Origin: DASRHY01 sp046765875 | GTDB lineage: Bacteria > Actinomycetota > Actinomycetes > Propionibacteriales > Kribbellaceae | Reading direction: 5' to 3' | Length of the DNA: 41,954 nt | Assembly (NCBI GenBank): GCA_046765875.1 | Contig: JBKPSJ010000224.1 | Span: forward strand, 1-41,954 | Part shown: positions 15,218 through 23,339 of the stretch, one piece after another | Position numbering within the stretch: the first letter of the stretch is position 1 | Layout: every line of letters starts with the position of its first letter | Notes under the pieces: model-generated | Told to the model about the DNA's origin: nothing | Seen by the model: the letters and a program-made list of their open reading frames with translations, nothing else | Database searches by the model: none | Position numbers and translations under genes: made by a program

Positions 15218-16128
15218 CCAGAAAACTTGCGACGAGTCTTGCCACGCTCGTGCTGCCCAACCCGGTCGTCGTCGCCGCCGGCTGTGGCGGGACGGGCCGG
15301 GAGTTACGCCCGTACGCCGACCTGACCGCGCTGGGCGCATTCACCACGGCAACGCTGACGCCGGACCCGCGGCCCGGGCACCGGCCGCCGCGACTGGCCG
15401 AGAGCCCGTCCGGGCTGATCACGTCGCTCGGGCTGCCGAACGGCGGTGTGGACGGGTTCCTGCTGCGCGACCTGCCCTGGCTGACCGACCGCGGCATCCG
15501 CACGATCGTGTCGATCGCCGGACCCGATGCCGCCGGGTACGCCGAGGTGGCCCGCCGACTGGACGGCATACCGGGGATCGCGGCCCTGGAACTCAACCTG
15601 ACCAGCGACCACGAGCGGATCGTCAGCGCGGTACGCGACGTCAGTGGCCTGCCTTTGCTGGCCAAACTGATGCCGGACGGCGTCGTGGCGGCCGCCCATG
15701 CGGCGGTACGCGGAGGTGCCGACGGCGTGACGCTGGTGAACGGGCTGCCGGCAATGGCGATCGACCCCGGCACGTTGCGGCCGGTACCCACGGGGCCGGG
15801 TGCGCTGTCCGGGCCGGCGATCCACCCGATCGCGGTGAACGCCGTGTACGAGGTGCACGCGGCCCTTCCCGATCTGCCGATCGTCGGCACCGGCGGAGTC
15901 GCGACCGGCTGGGACGCGCTCGAACTCGTGCTCGCCGGCGCGTCCGCGGTCGGGGTCGGTACCGCGCTGATCCACGATCCCGGCGCGGCCGACCGGATCA
16001 CCGCCGAACTCGCCGCCGCCCTGGACACCTGCCACCTGCCGAGCCTGTCCGCGGCGATCGGCCGCGCCCACCACGACCGGCCGCCGGACCCGCGCGCGCA
16101 CGTACGGGAGATGGAGACGACTGGATGA
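15214..16128 (+). CDS. Dihydroorotate dehydrogenase-like protein, class 1-type, missing substrate-binding loop
   Basis: A 304-residue TIM-barrel protein clearly related to class 1 PyrD. FMN-site features are kept: AAGCGGTGREL near residue 21, LLAKLMPD with Lys151, GADGVTLVNGL, and GTGGVATGWDALE with GASAVGVGTALI for the phosphate. The substrate side is changed at every usual contact. The FMN/orotate lysine of the IKATT-type segment is Thr45 (FTTATLTPDPR). The orotate Asn of GMLNAIG is Thr70 (GLITSLG). The catalytic NxSCPN loop reads NLTSDH (residues 128-133), and about ten residues after it are deleted. It probably pairs with the PyrK-like protein but is unlikely to oxidise dihydroorotate. 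GTG at 15214 overlaps the upstream stop; its own stop overlaps pyrF. Confidence 0.85.
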   Translation: MTRKLATSLATLVLPNPVVVAAGCGGTGRELRPYADLTALGAFTTATLTPDPRPGHRPPRLAESPSGLITSLGLPNGGVDGFLLRDLPWLTDRGIRTIVSIAGPDAAGYAEVARRLDGIPGIAALELNLTSDHERIVSAVRDVSGLPLLAKLMPDGVVAAAHAAVRGGADGVTLVNGLPAMAIDPGTLRPVPTGPGALSGPAIHPIAVNAVYEVHAALPDLPIVGTGGVATGWDALELVLAGASAVGVGTALIHDPGAADRITAELAAALDTCHLPSLSAAIGRAHHDRPPDPRAHVREMETTG

Positions 16129-16955
16129 CCGAACCGTTCGGAATACGCCTGCGCGCGGCGCTGGACGGCCGCGGCCCGCTCTGTGTGGGGATCGACCCGC
16201 ACTCACACCTGCTGTCGGCCTGGGGCCTGACCGACGACCCGCGTGGGCTGGAGACGTTCACGATGGGTGTGGTCGACGCGCTGGCCGAGGCGGTGGCGGT
16301 GTTCAAACCGCAGTCGGCATTCTTCGAGCGGTTCGGATCGGCTGGCATCGCTGTGCTCGAACGCGCCGTGGTCAGGCTGCACGAAGCCGGTGCGCTGGTG
16401 CTGATGGACGCCAAGCGCGGCGATATCGGCTCCACGATGGCCGGGTATGCGGCGGCGTACCTGGACCCGGCCGGACCGCTGGCCAGCGACGCCCTGACCG
16501 TGAGCCCGTATCTGGGGTTCGAATCGCTGCGGCCGGCGATCGACGTGGCTGTTGCCTCAGGCAACGGGTTGTTCGTGCTGGCCTTGACGTCGAACCCGGA
16601 GGGCCCGCAGTTCCAGTCCGCGCGTACCGCCGACGGGCGGACCGTGGCCGGCACGGTGCTTGCATCGCTGGCTCGACTGAATGCCGATGCCGAGCTCGGC
16701 TCGTTCGGAGCGGTCGTCGGCGCGACCATCGGTGATACCGATGAGGACCTGGCGATCAACGGGCCGTTGCTGGCGCCAGGTCTTGGTGCACAGGGTGCGA
16801 CCGCTGACAGCCTGCGTGCCGTCTTCGGATCGGCTGCGCACAATGTCGTACCGGCGATGTCTCGAGAGATTCTTTCGGCGGGACCCGACGCCGCAGCGCT
16901 TCGTGAGGCGGCGCGACGGGCGGCCGGCAGCTTCAGAGCGGTGCTGGGGTACTGA
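16125..16955 (+). CDS. pyrF: Orotidine 5'-phosphate decarboxylase (mycobacterial-type)
   Basis: A 276-residue enzyme converting OMP to UMP, the last pathway step. The catalytic motif DAKRGDIGSTM is near residue 90, VGIDPHSHLL near the start, and VFKPQSAFFERFG gives the next conserved strand. Its length matches the longer type 2 PyrF of Actinobacteria (about 275) rather than the 230-240-residue E. coli type. ATG at 16125 overlaps the preceding stop (ATGA). It ends the overlapping ten-gene chain; 84 bases follow before mihF, and they contain a fresh promoter rather than a clear terminator. Confidence 0.97.
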   Translation: MTEPFGIRLRAALDGRGPLCVGIDPHSHLLSAWGLTDDPRGLETFTMGVVDALAEAVAVFKPQSAFFERFGSAGIAVLERAVVRLHEAGALVLMDAKRGDIGSTMAGYAAAYLDPAGPLASDALTVSPYLGFESLRPAIDVAVASGNGLFVLALTSNPEGPQFQSARTADGRTVAGTVLASLARLNADAELGSFGAVVGATIGDTDEDLAINGPLLAPGLGAQGATADSLRAVFGSAAHNVVPAMSREILSAGPDAAALREAARRAAGSFRAVLGY

Positions 16956-16967
16956 TCGGGTCCCTGT

Positions 16968-16996
16968 TTGCCGCTGGGTGCCGGTTTGGCTAGGTT
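16968..16996 (+). promoter_or_regulatory. Promoter of mihF (and gmk-rpoZ)
   Basis: -35 TTGCCG (16968-16973), 17-base spacer, -10 TAGGTT (16991-16996). This is the best housekeeping-type promoter in the window and predicts a leader of about 37 bases before the mihF GTG. Confidence 0.6.
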
Positions 16997-17039
16997 CACC
17001 TGCGAGACACATACGACTTCAGGTGAGCAAGGTGAGACG

Positions 17040-17354
17040 GTGGCACTACCCTCGTTGACCCCCGAGCAGCGCGCTGCAGCGCTCGACAAGGCCGCCGCGG
17101 CCCGCCGCGAGCGCGCCGAGATCAAGAACCGGATCCGGCATTCCGGCGCCTCGCCCCTCGAGGTCCTGCGCGAGGGCCAGACCAACGAGGTCGTCGGCAA
17201 GATGAAGGTCAGCGCACTACTGCAGTGCGTCCCCGGCGTCGGCAAGGTCCGGGCCCAGCAGATCATGGAGCGGGCCGGGATCTCCGAAACCCGCCGGGTC
17301 CGCGGTCTCGGCGCGAACCAGATCGCGGCCCTCGAGCGTGAGTTCTCCGAGTAA
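17040..17354 (+). CDS. mihF: Actinobacterial integration host factor (mihF-type nucleoid protein)
   Basis: A 104-residue nucleoid-associated protein of the actinobacterial mIHF/sIHF family, unrelated in sequence to enterobacterial IHF. The N-terminus MALPSLTPEQRAAALDKA is a long charged helix. The C-terminal half has the helix-two-turn-helix features LQCVPGVGKVRAQQIM and GLGANQIAALEREF that bind DNA. These proteins compact DNA and stimulate phage L5 integration in mycobacteria. Start is GTG at 17040 behind AAGGTGAG (17029-17036). A strong promoter precedes it. It overlaps gmk by 17 bases, tying a chromosome-organising protein to guanylate kinase and RNA polymerase omega expression. Confidence 0.95.
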   Translation: MALPSLTPEQRAAALDKAAAARRERAEIKNRIRHSGASPLEVLREGQTNEVVGKMKVSALLQCVPGVGKVRAQQIMERAGISETRRVRGLGANQIAALEREFSE

Positions 17355-17931
17355 CTCGCGTCACTCGCGGCTGACCGTACTGGCCGGTCCGACCGCGGTC
17401 GGCAAGGGAACGGTCTCGGCGGAGATCCGCCGCCGGTATCCCGACGTGTGGATCTCGGTGTCGGCCACCACCCGCGAACCGCGGCCCGGTGAGCAGCAGG
17501 GCGTGCACTACCTGTTCGTGACCGACGAGGAGTTCAACCGGATGATCGAGGCCGGTGAGTTCCTGGAGTGGGCCGTCGTACACGGCCGGGCCAAGTACGG
17601 TACGCCGAAGCAGCCGGTGCTCGACAGGCTGGCCGAGGGCCGGCCGGCGCTCCTCGAGATCGACCTTCAGGGCGCCCGTCAGATCCGCGAGACGATGCCC
17701 GAGGCGCTGTTCGTGTTCCTGGCCCCGCCGAGCTGGGACGAACTGGTGCGGCGGCTGGTCGGCCGCGGCACCGAGGACGCCGAGGAGCAGGAGCGCCGGC
17801 TGGAGACCGCGCGGATCGAACTGGCAGCCGAGAAGGAGTTCGACGTCACCATCGTGAACGGCACGGTTCAGGACGCCGCGAAGCAGTTGGTAAAGTTGGT
17901 ACGTTCGTCACCCACCACCGGAAAGAGCTGA
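17338..17931 (+). CDS. gmk: Guanylate kinase
   Basis: A 197-residue kinase phosphorylating GMP to GDP. The P-loop LAGPTAVGKGTVS near residue 15 is a variant of GPSGVGKST with Gly-Thr for Ser-Thr. The GMP-binding segment SVSATTREPRPGEQQGVHY and EFLEWAVVHGRAKYGTP are typical. LLEIDLQGARQIR and the lid arginines RRLVGRGTED complete the fold. I use the GTG at 17338 (MSSPSNSRHSRLTVLAG), which overlaps mihF by 17 bases; later in-frame starts would cut into the P-loop strand. rpoZ follows after two bases. Confidence 0.96.
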   Translation: MSSPSNSRHSRLTVLAGPTAVGKGTVSAEIRRRYPDVWISVSATTREPRPGEQQGVHYLFVTDEEFNRMIEAGEFLEWAVVHGRAKYGTPKQPVLDRLAEGRPALLEIDLQGARQIRETMPEALFVFLAPPSWDELVRRLVGRGTEDAEEQERRLETARIELAAEKEFDVTIVNGTVQDAAKQLVKLVRSSPTTGKS

Positions 17932-17933
17932 CT

Positions 17934-18266
17934 TTGTCCGGCACCCAGCCCGTCGCCATCGGTATCACCTCCCCGTCGATCGACGACCTGCTCACCCGCA
18001 CCGACTCCAAGTACAAGCTGGTGCTCTACAGCGCCAAGCGGGCGCGCCAGATCAACGCCTACTACTCCCAGCTCGGCGAGGGCCTGCTGGAGTACGTCGG
18101 CCCGCTGGTCGAGACCCACGTCCAGGAGAAGCCGCTCTCGATCGCGATGCGCGAGATCAACGAGGGCGTACTCACCGTCACCGACATCGACCCCGAGGCC
18201 GAGGCGGCAGCGGAGGCGGCGGCGGCCAAGCAGGAGCAGCCGGCCGCGGAGCCGACCGCCGAATAG
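17934..18266 (+). CDS. rpoZ: RNA polymerase omega subunit
   Basis: A 110-residue subunit that helps assemble the beta' subunit. The conserved core is SPSIDDLLTRTDSKYKLV near residue 13, then SAKRARQINAYYSQL and the late EKPLSIAMREINEG. The C-terminal tail is alanine/glutamate-rich (EAEAAAEAAAAKQEQPAAEP), as in many Actinobacteria. The only reasonable start is TTG at 17934 (MSGTQPVAIGITSPS), with GGAAAGAG ending about seven bases upstream; an upstream in-frame reading has no family similarity. It lies two bases after gmk and one base before coaBC. Confidence 0.95.
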   Translation: MSGTQPVAIGITSPSIDDLLTRTDSKYKLVLYSAKRARQINAYYSQLGEGLLEYVGPLVETHVQEKPLSIAMREINEGVLTVTDIDPEAEAAAEAAAAKQEQPAAEPTAE

Positions 18267-18267
18267 C

Positions 18268-19554
18268 ATGACCTCCTCCGGTCGGCCGGCGCCCGAAGTC
18301 GTTCTCGGCGTCGGCGGCGGCATCGCCGCGTACAAGGTCTGCGACCTGCTGCGCCGGCTGACCGAGTCCGGTCACCACGTCCGGGTGGTACCCACCCATG
18401 CGGCGCTGGAGTTCGTCGGCGCCGCGACCTGGGCGGCGCTGTCGGGGCGGCCGGTCAGCGCAGATCCGTTCGACCACGTACACGAGGTCCCGCACGTCCG
18501 GATCGGCAAGTCCGCCGACCTGGTCGTGGTCGCGCCGGCGACGGCGGACCTGCTGGCCAAGGCGGCGAACGGCCTTGCCGACGACCTGCTCACCAACACA
18601 CTGCTGACCGCGCGCTGCCCCATCCTGTACGCCGCCGCGATGCACACCGAGATGTGGGAGCACCCGGCGACGCAGGCGAATGTGGCTACGCTGCGCAGCC
18701 GCGGTGCGACCGTGCTCGACCCCGCCGTCGGCCGGTTGACCGGTGCCGACACCGGCCGCGGCCGGCTGCCCGAGCCGCACGAGATCTTCGCGATCACCCA
18801 GCTGATGCTCGCCGACGGCGCCGCCCAGGCAGCGGGCCAGCGGGTCGCGGATCTGACCGGGCGGCACGTGCTGGTCAGTGCCGGCGGCACCCGCGAGCAC
18901 CTCGACCCGGTTCGGTATCTGGGCAATTCGTCGTCCGGGCGGCAGGGCTACGCACTGGCCCGGGTGGCCGCCGCCCGCGGCGCCAAGGTGACCCTGGTCG
19001 CCGCCAACTCCGAGCTGCCCGATCCTGCCGGGGTCCAGGTGGTCCCGGTGACCTCGACCAAGGACATGTACGACGAGGTGACCGGCCGGGCCGTCGACGC
19101 CGACGCGATTGTGATGGCGGCCGCGCCCGCCGACTTCAGCCCGGCCGAGGTGGCCGAGCACAAGATCAAGAAGACCCCGGACGGTGCTGTACCAGCGGTC
19201 CATCTGGTTCAGACGCCGGACATCCTGGCGACGGTCGCGCACGACCGGGCCCGGGCGGGCCAAGTCGTGGTCGGGTTCGCCGCGGAGACCGGCGACGCCG
19301 CACACAGCGTGCTCGATCTCGGCCGGGCCAAGCTGGAGAGAAAGGCCTGCGACCTGCTGGTGGTCAACGACGTTTCCGGCGGCAAGGTGTTCGGCTCCGA
19401 GGACAACGAGGCCGTCATCCTGGACCGCGACGGCGGCGCCCTCCCGGTACCGTCGGGGAGCAAGGACGCGCTGGCCGGCGTGATCTGGAACCTGGTGGCG
19501 TCCCGGTGGTCCACGGAGCGAGAGCCTGGGCACGGCAGATCGGGCCCCGCCTGA
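18268..19554 (+). CDS. coaBC: Bifunctional phosphopantothenoylcysteine decarboxylase / phosphopantothenate-cysteine ligase
   Basis: A 428-residue coenzyme A biosynthesis enzyme. The N-terminal flavin-dependent CoaC domain (about 1-185) shows GGGIAAYKVCDLLRRL and HVRIGKSADLVVVAPATAD with the catalytic histidine. Its substrate clamp motif reads AAAMHTEMW where the classical form is PAMNxxMW. The C-terminal CoaB domain (about 195-400) has LVSAGGTREHLDPVRYLGN, MAAAPADFSP, the lysine cluster KIKKTPDG and VNDVSGGKVFGS. Start is ATG at 18268, one base past the rpoZ stop. It is the usual neighbour of rpoZ and metK in Actinobacteria. Confidence 0.96.
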   Translation: MTSSGRPAPEVVLGVGGGIAAYKVCDLLRRLTESGHHVRVVPTHAALEFVGAATWAALSGRPVSADPFDHVHEVPHVRIGKSADLVVVAPATADLLAKAANGLADDLLTNTLLTARCPILYAAAMHTEMWEHPATQANVATLRSRGATVLDPAVGRLTGADTGRGRLPEPHEIFAITQLMLADGAAQAAGQRVADLTGRHVLVSAGGTREHLDPVRYLGNSSSGRQGYALARVAAARGAKVTLVAANSELPDPAGVQVVPVTSTKDMYDEVTGRAVDADAIVMAAAPADFSPAEVAEHKIKKTPDGAVPAVHLVQTPDILATVAHDRARAGQVVVGFAAETGDAAHSVLDLGRAKLERKACDLLVVNDVSGGKVFGSEDNEAVILDRDGGALPVPSGSKDALAGVIWNLVASRWSTEREPGHGRSGPA

Positions 19555-19556
19555 CA

Positions 19557-19562
19557 TACTCT
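19557..19562 (+). promoter_or_regulatory. Possible -10 element for metK
   Basis: TACTCT fits TANNNT and starts three bases after the coaBC stop, giving a leader of about 30 bases. No clear -35 is visible. The 43-base gap is too short for a SAM riboswitch, and I see no S-box pattern. Confidence 0.28.
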
Positions 19563-19597
19563 GCCGGAACATGAACTGACGCCGATTGAGGAGAACC

Positions 19598-20785
<1,188 letters not shown>

Positions 20786-20819
20786 CCACTGTGTTCTGGC
20801 GATGATCGGACGCGACCGG

Positions 20820-21122
20820 TCATCGCCGGGGTCGGACTTCGCACCTGTGGCTAGGGTTCGCGCCTCGGCCCAGGGTTGGCAACCCCGCGTGATGGGGGGT
20901 GAACCCCTGCCGGGGGTGTGAACCCTGACAACCCGGTGCGGTGCTGGTCGGTGGGTGGGCGTCGGGTCATCGCCGGGGCGGTCTTCGCACCTGTGGCTGG
21001 GGTTCGCGCCTCGGGCCGGGGTTCGCACCCCGCGTGGTGGGGGGTGAACCCCGGCCGGGGGTGTGAACCCTGACAACCCGGTGCGGTGCTGGCCGGTGGG
21101 TGGTGGGCGTCGGGTCATCGCC
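20820..21122. repeat. Tandem ~148-bp palindrome-containing repeat between metK and priA
   Basis: Two near-identical units, 20820-20966 (147 bases) and 20967-21114 (148), followed by the first bases of a third (TCATCGCC from 21115). Both contain the identical stretch CTGACAACCCGGTGCGGTGC. Within each unit G-rich and C-rich arms alternate; in unit 2 GGGGTTCgcACCCC (21018-21031) can fold with GGGGTGAACCCC (21041-21052), and further GGTTCGCG and TGTGAACCC half-sites flank it. Unit 1 is more diverged in the left arm. No open frame of merit runs through. It fills the metK 3' region and could work as a transcript end, a protein-binding array or a REP-like element. Confidence 0.85.
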
Positions 21123-21148
21123 AGGGTGGAACGTCGGCGGCGGGTGGA

Positions 21149-21154
21149 TAAGGT
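21149..21154 (+). promoter_or_regulatory. Putative -10 of a leaderless priA promoter
   Basis: TAAGGT (preceded by GA) ends six bases before the priA GTG, the spacing that puts the transcription start at the start codon. There is no clear -35 hexamer. Confidence 0.42.
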
Positions 21155-21160
21155 CGCGGC

Positions 21161-23257
21161 GTGGCGGACACGAACTCCGGGGAGCAGCTGACGCTGCTGC
21201 GCGAGACCGTTCGCCGCTCGGCGACCAAAGAGCCGCCCGGGCTGGCGGCGAATCGGCCGGTGGCGCGGGTCGCCGTCGACGTGTCGCTGTCGCACCTTGA
21301 TCGGCCATTCGACTACCTGGTCCCGGCCGACCTGGACGACTTGGCCCGGCCGGGCTGCCGGGTCAAGGTCAGGTTCTCCGGCAAGGACGTCGACGGGTTC
21401 ATCCTCGAACGGGTCGACGCATCCGACCACGACGGCGAGTTGGCCCGGATCCACCGGGTGGTGTCGGCCGATCAGGTGCTCAGCCCCGAGGTGGCCGACC
21501 TGTGCCGCGCTGTCGCCGACCGGTACGCCGGCGTCTTCGCCGACGTGACCCGGCTCGCGGTCCCTCCCCGGCACGCCAAGGTCGAATCCGAGCCCTGCCC
21601 GATCACACCACTCCCAGACCTCCCACCCCCCATCCGCACCGCCTGGATCCCTTACCCCTTCGGCCCCTCCTTCCTGGACGCCCTAACCCGCCTCCCTCCA
21701 ACCCCCACCGACCCGCAAACCGCGCATGGCGAGCCCAGTGGGCCGGACCAAGCTCCCGGTGGCGAGGCGCCGCGGGCGGTTTGGGGGGCTTTGCCGGGGG
21801 CTGATTGGGCGATGGCGTTCGCGGAGGCGGCTCGGGCCGTGCTCGAGTCCGGTCGTGGAGCCTTGCTGCTCGCTCCGGACGCTAGAGACCTCGATCGGCT
21901 CGCCGCGGCATGCCGGACCGTGCTCGGGCCGGAGGGGTTCGTATCGCTGTCGGCCGACCTCGGCCCTACCGCGCGGTACCGAGCATTCCTGACCGCCTTG
22001 CGCGGCCGAGCCCGAGTGGTGATCGGTACGCGTGCGGCCGCGTTCGCACCGGTCGCCCGTCTTGGCCTGGTCGCGATCTGGGACGACGGCGACGACTCGT
22101 ACGCCGAGCCACGCGCGCCGTACCCGCATGCCCGCGAGGTTCTCCTGCTGCGCGCGCACCGGCAGGGTTGTGCGGCCCTGATCGGCGGTACGGCCCGCTC
22201 GGCCGAGGCGGCAGCACTGCTCGAGACCGGCTGGGCGCATGAGCTCATAGCCGACCGGCAGACGATCCGCGCCGCGGCTCCCGCGGTACATGTGGCCGGC
22301 GAGTCCGACCACGACTTGGCCCGCGACGGCGCGGCCCGGGCGGCGCGGCTGCCGCATCAGGCCTTCGAAGCGGCACGAGCGGGATTGCAGACCGGACCCG
22401 TTCTGGTCCAAGTGCCGCGCGCCGGGTACCTGCCGAGTCTGGTCTGCCAGACCTGCCGGACCCCGGCCCGCTGCCGTACGTGCTCCGGTGCTCTGAGGCG
22501 TACCGGCAACGACCAGGCGCTGAGCTGCTCGGTCTGCGGGCGGGACGCGCCGGACTACCGATGTCCGGAGTGCGGCGACACCCGGTTGCGGGCCGTCATC
22601 GTGGGCGCGCGGCGTACCGCGGAGGAACTCGGCCGGGCGTTTCCCGGTACGCCGGTCCGTACGTCCGGCGGTGACACCGTGCTCGACACCGTTCCCGGCA
22701 ATCCGGCCCTGGTGGTTGCGACACCTGGCGCCGAGCCGCGAGCAGACGGCGGGTACAGCGCGGCGCTGCTGCTCGACACCTGGCTGCTGCTCGCCCGGCC
22801 GGAGTTACGCGCCGCCGAGGAGGCGGTACGCCGATGGTTCAACGCGGCCGCGCTGGTACGCCCGGAGGGCACGGTCGTGATGGTCGGCGAACCCACGGCC
22901 GCACCGCTGCAGGCGCTGGTCCGCTGGAGCCCGGAGGGGTACGCCGCCCGCGAGCTCGCCGAACGCCGGGCGGCTGGTCTGCCACCGGCGACCCGGCTGG
23001 CCGAGCTGACCGGCCCGGCGGAGGCGGTCACCGACCTGCTCGACCGTGCCGGTCGTACCCTCGGCCGGCTGCGTACCGCCCCGCGCGTGCTCGGCCCGGT
23101 CCCGGTCGGCGACGAGACTGTCCGGGCTCTGGTCATCGTGCCGCGTGCCGGCGGCCAGGACCTTGCCCGCGCGCTCCACGAAGCTCAGGCAGCGCGTGGC
23201 ACCAAGAAGCTCCCCGGCACGGTCCGCATCCGGCTGGATCCGGCGTCCCTCACCTGA
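21161..23257 (+). CDS. priA: PriA-family primosomal protein N', helicase motifs degenerate
   Basis: A 698-residue replication-restart protein. The 3'-end DNA-binding domain is at residues ~25-120 (VDVSLSHLDRPFDYLVPADL). The helicase core that follows has lost the Walker A GxxGSGKT (here ALPGADWAMAF), and the DEEH box reads WDDGDDSYAEP. Eight zinc-binding cysteines are kept (CQTCRTPARCRTCSG and CSVCGRDAPDYRCPECG, about 430-475). Actinobacterial PriA proteins are known to lack ATPase residues, so DNA binding and protein loading rather than unwinding is likely. Start is GTG at 21161; TAAGGT sits six bases upstream, suggesting a leaderless message. Residues ~148-215 are a proline-rich linker with codon use unlike the rest of the gene. 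Confidence 0.93.
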   Translation: MADTNSGEQLTLLRETVRRSATKEPPGLAANRPVARVAVDVSLSHLDRPFDYLVPADLDDLARPGCRVKVRFSGKDVDGFILERVDASDHDGELARIHRVVSADQVLSPEVADLCRAVADRYAGVFADVTRLAVPPRHAKVESEPCPITPLPDLPPPIRTAWIPYPFGPSFLDALTRLPPTPTDPQTAHGEPSGPDQAPGGEAPRAVWGALPGADWAMAFAEAARAVLESGRGALLLAPDARDLDRLAAACRTVLGPEGFVSLSADLGPTARYRAFLTALRGRARVVIGTRAAAFAPVARLGLVAIWDDGDDSYAEPRAPYPHAREVLLLRAHRQGCAALIGGTARSAEAAALLETGWAHELIADRQTIRAAAPAVHVAGESDHDLARDGAARAARLPHQAFEAARAGLQTGPVLVQVPRAGYLPSLVCQTCRTPARCRTCSGALRRTGNDQALSCSVCGRDAPDYRCPECGDTRLRAVIVGARRTAEELGRAFPGTPVRTSGGDTVLDTVPGNPALVVATPGAEPRADGGYSAALLLDTWLLLARPELRAAEEAVRRWFNAAALVRPEGTVVMVGEPTAAPLQALVRWSPEGYAARELAERRAAGLPPATRLAELTGPAEAVTDLLDRAGRTLGRLRTAPRVLGPVPVGDETVRALVIVPRAGGQDLARALHEAQAARGTKKLPGTVRIRLDPASLT

Positions 23258-23339
23258 CGGCACCCAACAGGGCCTGGCCGAACCATGACACCCGCGACCG
23301 TCGCGCGTGCGTCTCGATTCCCCAGCCGCACCAGCGCCG

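Noticed and set aside
19555..19597. SAM riboswitch before metK
   Set aside because: Only 43 bases separate coaBC and metK and no S-box or SAM-II/IV pattern is visible.
20820..21122. CRISPR array
   Set aside because: There are only two ~148-bp units directly abutting each other, with no spacers and no cas genes nearby.
23293..23304. CGCGAC/GTCGCG dyad between priA and the convergent regulator as a terminator
   Set aside because: The arms are adjacent with no real loop and only 5-6 pairs, so it is not a credible hairpin.
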